This document shows, piece after piece, positions 42,845 to 49,992 of a stretch of 49,992 nt of DNA. The position numbers and the translations under genes are program-made. The stretch is from CAZVJA01 sp964626885. GTDB lineage: Bacteria; Planctomycetota; Planctomycetia; Planctomycetales; Planctomycetaceae. The first letter of the stretch is position 1, and each line of letters opens with the position of its first letter. The notes below the pieces were generated by a model that was not told the DNA's origin, searched no databases, and was given only the letters and a program-made list of their open reading frames with translations. The stretch lies in NCBI GenBank assembly GCA_964626885.1, contig CAZVJA010000012.1, positions 1 through 49,992 of the forward strand. The letters are read 5' to 3'.

Positions 42845-44181
42845 CGCTGCTCTCCGCGCGATGCCAGTACCCGATCGAAGATCGTCACGATCCGGTCAAG
42901 CGTATCATCGTATTGATGCAGACGAATGACTCGCTGCCTGGCCGCCGCGCCCATCTGCCCGGCGAGCTGCGGATCGTCCACCAGGCGGAGCAGCTTATGG
43001 GACAGATCCGTTGCGTTCCTTTTCTCAAACAAAAAGCCGGTGATTCCGTCATCGATGTAGTCCGGAATACCTCCCACCGACGCACCGACAAGCGGCTTAC
43101 CGCACGCGCCGGCTTCCACCAGCACATTGCCCGAGCCTTCCGTGAGACTTGGAAGTACAAAGACATCCGCCGCGCGGAAATAGTCGGGGATCTCGCCACG
43201 AGATATTCGGCCGGCGAACCGCACATGCGGCCCGAGTTGCAATCTGTCCACATGCACTTGCAGAGCCGCTCCTTCCGGACCGTCGCCGCACAAGACAAGT
43301 TGCGATTCCGGCCGTCTCGCATGAAGTGCTGCAAATGCGTCGATCAGCACGCCGATCCCCTTGGACCGAACAAAGTTTCCGACGAACAGGATCGTCGGCC
43401 GGTTCGGTATGCCAAGTCGGCGACGCGCAGCTTCCGTGGGTTCCGAAAAGAATCGGTTTGTATCGACCCCTTTTAGAACTACGGAAACGTGGTCAGATTG
43501 ACACCCCAGCGCAACCGCAGCATCGGCAAGAGCCTGGCTCACGGCAATCACATGTGCCGCGGATTGCAGAACTCTGGAAAACCGCCGCGCGTACAATTGA
43601 TCGAGCATCTGCCCGTAATCGATGGATTGCTCCACGAGAATATCGGCCCCACGCAAGCTGACAACCACCGGTGTTCCGGTTTCCATCGCGGCTGGAACGC
43701 CCGCAATTCCCAACGGCCACGCGAATGGACTGTAGATCAGGTCGATCTTCCGATCGCGAAGGATTCTTGCAATACCTTGCTGCTGCCGGGCGGCTCGCAG
43801 TGATGCTATCCAGGAGGATTGCGAAAGCAGCTCCGATTTTCGTTTGTCTCGGAACGACAGGATTCCACCAACCGTGGCTCGCAGATTACGGAAGCTCGGA
43901 AGAGGATGAATTTGGAGATTGCCGCAGGTTGTGGTGCGCGTGACGTAAGGAGACGCGGTATGCACCTCGACTCCCCGCGCCGCAAACCCCTCTAGCTCCT
44001 CGCTCAGGAATGTATAGCGTGACGCTCCGCGCCCCTGCTGATCGGGGGGGACCAACGCAATAAGACGGAGCGGTCGAACACGCGCGGTATTGATTGATAC
44101 CACGGAGGACGAAACGACCGAAGGAAGGGCACCGAACAACGTCTCTTTGTGGTGAATGACTTGGGAATCGGAGACTGACAT
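42841..44181 (-). CDS. GT4 glycosyltransferase
   Basis: A 446-residue GT-B-fold transferase. Domain one contains LIALVPPDQQGRGASRYTFL and VVVSLRGADILVEQ; domain two has VVLKGVDTNRFF, ILFVGNFVRSKGIGVLIDAF, QLVLCGDGPEGAAL, HVRFAGRISRGEIPDYFRAA and the donor motif LPSLTEGSGNVLVEAGACGKP, which is the EX7E element. Its start is ATG 44181, since the frame-opening codon at 44187 is TTG. The upstream GT-A-like gene ends 14 bases away, and the stop overlaps the next GT4 gene as ATGA. Substrates are unknown. Confidence 0.92.
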   Translation of the reverse strand: MSVSDSQVIHHKETLFGALPSVVSSSVVSINTARVRPLRLIALVPPDQQGRGASRYTFLSEELEGFAARGVEVHTASPYVTRTTTCGNLQIHPLPSFRNLRATVGGILSFRDKRKSELLSQSSWIASLRAARQQQGIARILRDRKIDLIYSPFAWPLGIAGVPAAMETGTPVVVSLRGADILVEQSIDYGQMLDQLYARRFSRVLQSAAHVIAVSQALADAAVALGCQSDHVSVVLKGVDTNRFFSEPTEAARRRLGIPNRPTILFVGNFVRSKGIGVLIDAFAALHARRPESQLVLCGDGPEGAALQVHVDRLQLGPHVRFAGRISRGEIPDYFRAADVFVLPSLTEGSGNVLVEAGACGKPLVGASVGGIPDYIDDGITGFLFEKRNATDLSHKLLRLVDDPQLAGQMGAAARQRVIRLHQYDDTLDRIVTIFDRVLASRGEQR

Positions 44182-44195
44182 GATCAAAGGCTATG

Positions 44196-45137
44196 CTAAT
44201 CGATATTCGGAAGGCCCGAATTCTGATGAGAATTGATGGATTGTTCAGGATGATTGAATCGACGTGCCCAACGACGTCGCGTGCGGCTGGAAATCAAACA
44301 ACGGAAGGGAAAGGTACCCCACTCGCCGCGCAAGGCTTCGACTCGCAAGCGTGTCGGAAGCCAACCCCATGACGCCCGGCGCAGCGACTGTACCGTCTCC
44401 TGCAAGTCCGCCACGGAGAGGTGCTCGTACTCTCCAAACACGGACAACACGGTGGGATTTGTGTAACTAATGTCGTTGTCAGTAAACCGGCCGGTAATGC
44501 CCAGTTCTCCGCCGAGCGCCGCCAGTGCCAGCCGGATGTCTCGTTTTTCCAGAAAATGATTCCACGTTCCGTCGATGTCACGGAGACGCGATTCCAGGAC
44601 TTCCGGCATGTGGCGTTCGACAGCGACCCGCGCCTTTACCCCTCTGTGCATGCCAAAGTGGAACGCCTGGAATGGAGAGGGGTCGCTGCAATGCGTGGCA
44701 GCCGGAGCCAGGTCGGACTTATCAAACACGGTTCGTTCGCGAGGAACATCGACTCGATCGGTAAAGACCAGATCGCTGCTGCTTTTCCAGGCCAGATTGT
44801 TGCGATAACAATTCAGCCCCCAGGTCGGCCGATCGGTGAAGAAGTCATGCACCTTGATGCTCAGCAGATCCATCGTACCGTGGTTGCGAAACTTTTCGAC
44901 AACTTTCGCGAAGAACTCCACATCGTTCAAGACCATATCCGCATCAATTTTCACGAGCACCTCAAACTCATCGCGGCGATCCACGAAAGTACCGTACATC
45001 TTGTGATGTGCTTCCCGTTTGGAAAGCCCGCTGATGACAAGATGATCGAACTCCCGGTAAGTTTGCGACGCGATCGATTGCAGCGAGCGGTCAAACTCCC
45101 GTTCGATCGTATGCAGCGTGACGACCAACAATCGCAT
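44196..45137 (-). CDS. GT-A-like glycosyltransferase
   Basis: A 313-residue protein whose first 130 residues look like a GT-A nucleotide-diphospho-sugar transferase: RLLVVTLHTIEREFDRSLQSI, ASQTYREFDHLVISG and the metal-binding DxD region LVKIDADMVLNDVEFF. DLLSIKVHDFF and FQAFHFGMHRGVKARVAVER follow. The C-terminal part (about 190-313) is less conserved and basic. The sequence is too diverged to place in a numbered family by eye. It lies between the methyltransferase gene (48 bases upstream) and a GT4 gene (14 bases downstream), so it belongs to the same operon. Confidence 0.72.
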   Translation of the reverse strand: MRLLVVTLHTIEREFDRSLQSIASQTYREFDHLVISGLSKREAHHKMYGTFVDRRDEFEVLVKIDADMVLNDVEFFAKVVEKFRNHGTMDLLSIKVHDFFTDRPTWGLNCYRNNLAWKSSSDLVFTDRVDVPRERTVFDKSDLAPAATHCSDPSPFQAFHFGMHRGVKARVAVERHMPEVLESRLRDIDGTWNHFLEKRDIRLALAALGGELGITGRFTDNDISYTNPTVLSVFGEYEHLSVADLQETVQSLRRASWGWLPTRLRVEALRGEWGTFPFRCLISSRTRRRWARRFNHPEQSINSHQNSGLPNID

Positions 45138-45185
45138 AACGTCTGTACCGAAAACAGCACAAAGCCAAACGCGTGAATCAACCGA

Positions 45186-45995
45186 TCAACAGGCCCGCCA
45201 TTCGGCGACAGCCAGGCCACGGTGATATGTGGGGACCAATCGTGTGCGGCGCATCGATTGGCTCCAACGCGAAGTCCATTCTCTCCAAGCCGCCTGCTCA
45301 CCGGTGCGAAATGCGTCGTCAAGCAGCAGAATCGCGTTGGGAGCCAGAAACGGTTGCACAATCGGCAGGCAACCGGATCGCCCGATCTGGCTCGGTGGCC
45401 CGTCGATCAAACAGAAATCGATGCCCCCGCGGTTCGCGACGGACTGGAGAACATCGGGTGGCACCTGGTACGCGGGACGCACACGCCCCAGAATCTCCTG
45501 ATCGGCGATCGGTGCGTGCACCAATCGCACGTAGTTCAATACCCCATGCCTCGCCAGCCGCTCGCGGGTGTTTTCCAGCCACTCCGCGTCGTGGTCGATC
45601 GAAATGACAGATACAACAACGCCCGATTTCTCGGCGAACTGTGCGAAGCTGGCAAAAACCAGGCTGCTGAGACCGCTGCCGAATTCCACAATGCACCCCG
45701 GACGCCGCTTAATAAGTTGCCGCCAGAGGTAGAGCAGTGTTGCGGGGGATAGCGTCCAACTGCTTTCGTTACCGGAGATAAACCGTCCGAGCACCTCATG
45801 CTGCCGTACGAGCTCACGCGCGAAATCCTCATTCGGGCCGAAGACGCTGTAGGAGCACCACGTTCGTACGCGATCGGGGAGAGCCGACCAAATCGGGTTT
45901 GGAATCAGTCCGTACTCTCCCTGCGAAAGCCGGCGCTGATGAACTCTCCTGAGAGGTGCCGCCAACCACTGAGAAATGCGATGTCGAACACTCAT
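45186..45995 (-). CDS. Class I SAM-dependent methyltransferase-like protein
   Basis: A 269-residue protein. The Rossmann motif I is CIVEFGSGLSSLVFA (about 101-115), followed by VVSVISIDHDAEWLENTRERL, where the acidic residue after strand two sits, and GIDFCLIDGPPSQIGRSG plus AILLLDDAF for strands four and five. Members of this group methylate sugars or other small molecules. DGPP and DDAF resemble O-methyltransferases of exopolysaccharide and lipopolysaccharide clusters. The gene sits between the sulfotransferase gene (43 bases upstream) and the GT-A-like gene, suggesting that the polymer or a precursor carries a methyl group. The target is an inference. Confidence 0.85.
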   Translation of the reverse strand: MSVRHRISQWLAAPLRRVHQRRLSQGEYGLIPNPIWSALPDRVRTWCSYSVFGPNEDFARELVRQHEVLGRFISGNESSWTLSPATLLYLWRQLIKRRPGCIVEFGSGLSSLVFASFAQFAEKSGVVVSVISIDHDAEWLENTRERLARHGVLNYVRLVHAPIADQEILGRVRPAYQVPPDVLQSVANRGGIDFCLIDGPPSQIGRSGCLPIVQPFLAPNAILLLDDAFRTGEQAAWREWTSRWSQSMRRTRLVPTYHRGLAVAEWRAC

Positions 45996-46038
45996 TGCGA
46001 AAACTTACAGCTTCGTAAGATGTTGTAACTCTGATCGG

Positions 46039-46860
46039 TTAATCGAGCGTGTATCCCAACTGCTCGATTGTTCCACCCGCGATTTTGGATAGCGTTTGCC
46101 GCTGTTGCTCGTTGAATCCGCCTGCTGAAGGAAAATCTCCGTTCCGTTGCTCGTTATGGCGGACCGAAAGAACCGAGCTGATTTTATCTTCTGGTGGAAC
46201 CTGAACTCCGGTAAATGTAAACAGCTTCTCGGCTACCGAGTTGTCAGCAAACAGGTCTTCAAATCGTACGGCAAGAAAGCGATCGGGTGAAATCTGATTT
46301 GAGAAGCGAGTCGCGAAATCATTCACTGCGGACCAGTACCAGCAGATTTTGGAAAATGGATCCCAGTCCGCCCATTCTGCCGCAGCCGGATCGCCTGCCG
46401 TCGGCGTTATTCTGTAACGGTCCAGCTTGTGGTGATCGTACCACCCGCGCCGCATGCCTGAACGCACGACATCGGCGGGATGGCGATAAAGATGAAGGAA
46501 TCGCGCGTTCGGCAGGAGCTGTGCGATAACCGGAGCGAAGTAGGTCATCCGATTTGACATCTCCGCATAGATCCTTCCGCGATGTGTTGCGTCCTGAAGC
46601 AGGCGTCGGCGCCCGTTCAAAAAAACAGCTTGCAGAGCCTCCGGATTAGATTGCGAAGTAGGATAGGCTGCCAGCGACTCTTCGAGCAGAAGCGGTTCCG
46701 GCTCGTGAAATGCCGTGATTTCCGGAGAGAGATTCAACAGGTGCGTGAGGGACTGGGTTCCAGTGCGTCCGGTTGATAGCACGAACAAAGAACGGACCGA
46801 CAGAAAATCGTTGCGGCGAAATATCTGACGCACCCTGTCCAGCATGGGCAAACTGCTCAA
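46039..46860 (-). CDS. Sulfotransferase family protein
   Basis: A 273-residue protein of the PAPS-dependent sulfotransferase family. The 5'-phosphosulfate loop is LFVLSTGRTGTQSLTHLL (about 26-40) and the 3'-phosphate site is LHLYRHPADVVRSGMRRG (R125 and S133). There is no signal peptide, so it should act in the cytoplasm on a nucleotide- or lipid-linked sugar. Start is TTG at 46860: AGGAGG lies at 46867-46872, six bases upstream, and the codon overlaps the stop of the Wzt-type gene as TTGA. An in-frame ATG at 46845 has no such site. It follows the ABC exporter genes and precedes the methyltransferase gene, so sulfate on the exported glycan is likely. Confidence 0.9.
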   Translation of the reverse strand: MSSLPMLDRVRQIFRRNDFLSVRSLFVLSTGRTGTQSLTHLLNLSPEITAFHEPEPLLLEESLAAYPTSQSNPEALQAVFLNGRRRLLQDATHRGRIYAEMSNRMTYFAPVIAQLLPNARFLHLYRHPADVVRSGMRRGWYDHHKLDRYRITPTAGDPAAAEWADWDPFSKICWYWSAVNDFATRFSNQISPDRFLAVRFEDLFADNSVAEKLFTFTGVQVPPEDKISSVLSVRHNEQRNGDFPSAGGFNEQQRQTLSKIAGGTIEQLGYTLD

Positions 46861-48254
46861 GCCATACCTCCTGATCGTGCGGAACCGGTCGTGAGATCGT
46901 CTTCTTCAGGGACATCTTCCGACAAGTTGGCGACGGAATCGACGGCATCAAACTCCAGAGATGCTGATTCTTGAAAGGTGTCGTGCGTCTGGACTGTGCT
47001 CCATTCGGAGGGAAAGAAGATGACGCTTTTTCCGCGAGGCAATCGACCTGTCGAAAAAACGTTACCTGGGACGACCTCAAAACTGACGGCATGGTGCACG
47101 AAATCGAGTTGTTCGCGCGACGAACTTCGCCGAACGAGCAGATTGAGCACATAAACCCCCGGCATAAGGTTCATCTGTGGAACCACACATTCGACGACCG
47201 TTTTCGACCCTGCTTGCAGATCGACCGTGAAACCGGTCGCCTCAACGCTTTGCAGGCTGCAGATGCGCAGTCCATCGTCATCAAACAAGCCGATGCCGAC
47301 CGTCGCTGCTGGAATATCAACCTTGGATGCAATCGTCAGCCGCACGCGAATACCTTCTCCCATTTCGATGACCGGTGCGGCGGTTCCGTCGGATGTGAGA
47401 ATTTCCACGCTTTCCAGTCGTGCTTCGCCCGTTCCGCTGCGTTCGATCGACGGTGGCGAGAGATCCCGCGTGCCCGAAGCTGCCGCAAAACTGCGAAGAT
47501 ACTCACCGACAACCGGCCCGGGTTCGCCGTCGCGCACAATTCGACCGTCTTCGAGCAACAGAACTCGAGTACAGAGATTCTGCACCGCTGCCATATTATG
47601 GCTGACAAAGAGCACCGTGCGGCCGGAATGCGCAACGTCGCGCATCTTTCCCAGACACTTGCGCTGAAATTCCGCGTCACCGACGGCGAGAACTTCATCA
47701 ACCAGTAAGATTTCCGGATCGAGATGCGCCGCAACCGCAAACGCGAGCCTCACGCGCATGCCGCTGGAATAGCGTTTGACCGGCGTCTCCAGAAACTGCG
47801 CGACGCCGGAGAACTCAACGATCTCGTCAAATTTGCGGTTAATCTCCTTGCGGGTCATACCCAGGATCGAACCGTTGAGCAAGATGTTTTCCCGCCCGGT
47901 CAGCTCGGGATGAAAACCGGTACCAACTTCGAGCAAGCTGCCGACACGGCCGAAGAGTTCCACCCGCCCGGAGGTGGGAGTCGTGATGCGGCCGATGATC
48001 TTCAGCAACGTCGATTTTCCGGCTCCATTGCGACCGACGACTCCCAGAACCTCGCCGGCGGGAACGTCAAAGCTGAGGTCGCGAAGCGCCCAGAACTCGG
48101 ACGTGCGGCCGATGGCGGCGCCGTTCCGCAAGTGGCGCCACGGAGCCAGAAAAGTTTCCGTCACGACTTCGCGCAGCGTCAAATATCCATGCGGCCGGTC
48201 AGAATTGATCCGGAAGCACTTGGACAAGTTGACGGCGCGGAGAGCGGTGGACAT
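46857..48254 (-). CDS. ABC transporter ATP-binding protein, Wzt type
   Basis: A 465-residue ATPase of the O-antigen/teichoic-acid exporter class. Residues 1-250 are the ATPase: Walker A VGRNGAGKST (73-82), signature YSSGMRVRL (162-170), Walker B ILLVDEVLAVGD (182-193) and the switch His in VLFVSHNM. Residues about 260-430 form a separate beta-rich domain (ARLESVEIL, IRVRLTIASK, VYVLNLLVRR), the type that in Wzt recognises a modified glycan end. The last 50 residues are acidic and Ser-rich. The sulfotransferase and methyltransferase genes that follow may make such an end modification. The gene is 81 bases after the permease gene. Confidence 0.94.
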   Translation of the reverse strand: MSTALRAVNLSKCFRINSDRPHGYLTLREVVTETFLAPWRHLRNGAAIGRTSEFWALRDLSFDVPAGEVLGVVGRNGAGKSTLLKIIGRITTPTSGRVELFGRVGSLLEVGTGFHPELTGRENILLNGSILGMTRKEINRKFDEIVEFSGVAQFLETPVKRYSSGMRVRLAFAVAAHLDPEILLVDEVLAVGDAEFQRKCLGKMRDVAHSGRTVLFVSHNMAAVQNLCTRVLLLEDGRIVRDGEPGPVVGEYLRSFAAASGTRDLSPPSIERSGTGEARLESVEILTSDGTAAPVIEMGEGIRVRLTIASKVDIPAATVGIGLFDDDGLRICSLQSVEATGFTVDLQAGSKTVVECVVPQMNLMPGVYVLNLLVRRSSSREQLDFVHHAVSFEVVPGNVFSTGRLPRGKSVIFFPSEWSTVQTHDTFQESASLEFDAVDSVANLSEDVPEEDDLTTGSARSGGMA

Positions 48255-48335
48255 CGGTCAGAATGGTCTCACAAACAAGTGTGCGGATGGTTCTTAAAGA
48301 TCTACAGCGGCATAAAAGTCAGGCAGCAGTCGCGA

Positions 48336-49271
48336 TTAGATCACGTCGGCGAAGTTTGATTCGACTCGACGAAAATAAAACACACCGCAGAGAAAGATCA
48401 CCAGGATCATCACGACGGCTGGGACAAGGCCGTCCCAGGGAAGTTCACCACCGAGCGTGGCGCCTCGGAAAAAAGCAATCAGACCGTTCATTGGATTCAG
48501 ATCCACGAGCAACCCCAGCAACGGCGAGGAGGGACGCCGTTCTGGCAGGTAAACCGCCGGCGTGGCGAACATCCAAAGTTGTACCAGGAACGGCAATGTA
48601 TATTTGAAATCGCGAAACGCGACATTCAGGGCCGCCAGGAATGTTCCGACTCCGGCCGCGGCGAGGGTTATCAGGATTAACAAGACCGGCACCATGCAAA
48701 TCGGCCAGCCGGGAGCCACGCGGTAGTACGCCATCATGGCCGCCAGCAGTAGGAACGCGATCAGAAAATCGACGACGGCGGCTCCAATCGATGCGAAGGG
48801 GACAAGCAGGCGGGGAAAGTAAATCTTGGTAATCATTTGTTGGGAATTCACCACGCTGTTGGCGGCATTCGAGATCGCTGTGGAGAAAAATGTCCACGGA
48901 AGCAGTCCGGCGTAAAGAAATACAGTCGTGGGATTGTCGCCGTAGTTGACCTTCGCCATCTTTCCAAGAAACACGGAAAACACCACCATCATCATGAACG
49001 GCTGCAACACGGCCCACGAAACTCCGAGCAGCGTTTGCTTGTAGCGAATCTTGACGTCGCGCCACGTGAAGAAATAAAGCAGGTCACGATGCCGCCAGAG
49101 CTCCGCGACATCAATCAATCGCCAGCCGGAGAGCGGTTCAATCACCGTATGTGGCTGCTTCGGAGTGTGGTTCAACTCTACACCCTGTGCATCCGCAGCT
49201 TGCATTCTCGATGCTTCCATGGTCGCGCGCAGCGAATCGTGGTGTGCTGGGGATTTCGTCAGGCTTGGCAT
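48336..49271 (-). CDS. ABC-2 type polysaccharide export permease, Wzm type
   Basis: About 311 residues of the ABC-2 permease family. The family opening is LWRHRDLLYFFTWRDVKIRYKQTLLGVSW in two adjoining parts (amphipathic coupling helix plus start of the first helix), followed by six predicted helices: LQPFMMMVVFSVFLG, FLYAGLLPWTFFSTAIS, VDFLIAFLLLAAMMAYY, VPVLLILITLAAAGVGTFL, FLVQLWMFATPAVYL and LVPAVVMILVIFLCGVFYF. NPMNGLIAFFRGATLG is the usual loop before the last helix. It would pair with the ATPase encoded next to export the finished glycan. Start is uncertain: the frame opens at a TTG (49304), with ATG at 49271 preferred; ATG 49220 would also leave the domain intact. Confidence 0.93.
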   Translation of the reverse strand: MPSLTKSPAHHDSLRATMEASRMQAADAQGVELNHTPKQPHTVIEPLSGWRLIDVAELWRHRDLLYFFTWRDVKIRYKQTLLGVSWAVLQPFMMMVVFSVFLGKMAKVNYGDNPTTVFLYAGLLPWTFFSTAISNAANSVVNSQQMITKIYFPRLLVPFASIGAAVVDFLIAFLLLAAMMAYYRVAPGWPICMVPVLLILITLAAAGVGTFLAALNVAFRDFKYTLPFLVQLWMFATPAVYLPERRPSSPLLGLLVDLNPMNGLIAFFRGATLGGELPWDGLVPAVVMILVIFLCGVFYFRRVESNFADVI

Positions 49272-49385
49272 TTCCTCAAACGATTTGGCAGGCACGATAT
49301 TCAAATTCGCTTAGCAGGCTGTGTGGTCGCAATTACATAGAGATTGAGGAACTCGACAGCGCCGAGGCAGAAGTTTCTACCGTAG

Positions 49386-49992
49386 TCAGTCGAGAGAGGT
49401 AGAGGTCAGTTGCTCGATGGTGAGCTTTCGTCCGGAATTCGTGTCATCGTCGCCAAAGTATGCCTGGAGCGAATCGCTGAGACTGCCGAACCTGAAGCGA
49501 GACAATAGCCGGTTGAGCTTTGCTTCTGTGGAGGAGAGGTTCTGGTAGTGACGAAATTTCGCGCGCATGGATCCGGAAAGGCGCGGCTGATCCGGGTCGA
49601 GCTCCCAAGGGTGAATATAAAAAACAAAGGGGCGTTTCTCTTCACGATTAAGCTTGCTCAGCCAATGCGCCGACAGATTCGACGGGTAGAGCCGGAAATA
49701 CCCTCCTCCGGCGACAGGGACGTTTAGACAACCCATCCAACGATAGACGGACAACGGAAACTCCCACAACGAACCGCGCGATGTTTCGATGCAACACGGT
49801 GCACGTTCGGCCGCGGGAATTCCGTAGCAATCATGGTAGACCGGAAAAATGCTGGAATCGTACTGAAACCCCTCTTCAACGAGGATTTCGAGAGCCCAAA
49901 GTGATTTGGCAGTGATCGAGAAATTTGGCGCGCGATACGCGGTGACTCGCTCTCCGGTGATCTCCTCGACCGCCCGCGCGCCTTGTAGCAGG
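49386..49992 (-). CDS. Polysaccharide deacetylase, PEP-CTERM-locus type (TIGR03006-like), 5' partial
   Basis: The frame continues to the window edge, so the N terminus is missing; about 201 residues are visible. The segment nearest the edge reads ERVTAYRAPNFSITAKSLWA, then YDSSIFPVYHDCYGIP, EFPLSVYRWMGCLNVPVAGG and GYFRLYPS, ending with FVFYIHPWELDPDQPRL and RAKFRHYQNLSSTEAKL. YRAPNFSIT is the NodB motif-3 region and the His in IHPWE the motif-5 one. This pattern, with DUF3473-like C terminus, is that of the deacetylase family I associate with exosortase (PEP-CTERM) loci. The metal-binding first half lies outside the window. The permease gene starts 114 bases downstream. Confidence 0.9.
   Translation of the reverse strand, partial: LLQGARAVEEITGERVTAYRAPNFSITAKSLWALEILVEEGFQYDSSIFPVYHDCYGIPAAERAPCCIETSRGSLWEFPLSVYRWMGCLNVPVAGGGYFRLYPSNLSAHWLSKLNREEKRPFVFYIHPWELDPDQPRLSGSMRAKFRHYQNLSSTEAKLNRLLSRFRFGSLSDSLQAYFGDDDTNSGRKLTIEQLTSTSLD

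Noticed and set aside
1..49992. CRISPR array, tRNA or rRNA genes, prophage
   Set aside because: No regularly spaced repeats, no cloverleaf-like stretch and no rRNA-like sequence were noticed, and no phage structural genes are present. I could not run a dedicated search, so a short tRNA could be missed.

Overview
The window looks like chromosomal DNA of a member of the phylum Planctomycetota. The evidence is a moderately GC-rich composition, many weak Shine-Dalgarno starts, several secreted proteins of unknown function, a serine/threonine kinase, Gfo/Idh/MocA and amidohydrolase genes with an RR-type signal sequence, and a type of IS4 transposase remnant I associate with planctomycetes. This assignment is inferred from gene content, not from a marker gene. 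A run of 100 N at 12344-12443 is a scaffold gap.

Positions 1-14160 hold housekeeping and miscellaneous genes. On the minus strand are a XerC/XerD-type recombinase and a PcrA/UvrD helicase. On the plus strand are a large exported protein of unknown function that ends in a very good intrinsic terminator, a protein kinase, an XdhC/CoxI-type protein, an amidohydrolase and a Gfo/Idh/MocA oxidoreductase. A cysteine-rich lipoprotein follows on the minus strand. Next is a damaged island: a DinB-family gene that has lost its 5' end against a decayed IS4-type transposase and that also contains the scaffold gap. A dCTP deaminase gene follows. Positions 14161-15046 have no convincing gene.

Positions 15047-49992 form one large exopolysaccharide locus. 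A plus-strand group encodes a Wza-type outer-membrane export lipoprotein, two small exported proteins and a VanZ-type membrane protein fused to a soluble beta-rich domain. It converges on a minus-strand block of about 31 kb that runs from the right edge leftward. In transcription order the block encodes: a polysaccharide deacetylase of the PEP-CTERM-locus type (cut by the window edge), an ABC-2 permease and its Wzt-type ATPase, a sulfotransferase, a methyltransferase, a GT-A-like transferase, three GT4 glycosyltransferases, an O-antigen ligase/polymerase, a heparinase II/III-like lyase, another GT4, a GT2, a small-molecule kinase-like protein, a FemAB-like protein, a GDP-mannose 6-dehydrogenase-like enzyme, a second deacetylase, a GNAT-like acyltransferase, an acyl carrier protein, a LarA-like (nickel-pincer) protein, an AMP-forming acyl ligase, a further GT4, a VanZ protein and a 1419-residue membrane-anchored TPR protein. 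Many junctions are 4-base ATGA, GTGA or TTGA overlaps, so most of the block is probably one transcription unit.

Several members resemble the families that accompany exosortase (PEP-CTERM/EpsH) loci in Proteobacteria, but no exosortase, Wzc or initiating glycosyltransferase is visible here; these could lie beyond the right edge. The most unusual part is 25181-30376, where deacetylase, N-acyltransferase, acyl carrier protein, LarA-like protein and acyl-AMP ligase are consecutive and mostly overlapping. I infer a module that removes acetyl groups from an amino sugar and replaces them with another acyl group, possibly a stereochemically set 2-hydroxy acid, during exopolysaccharide synthesis. I do not know of a described system with this composition.
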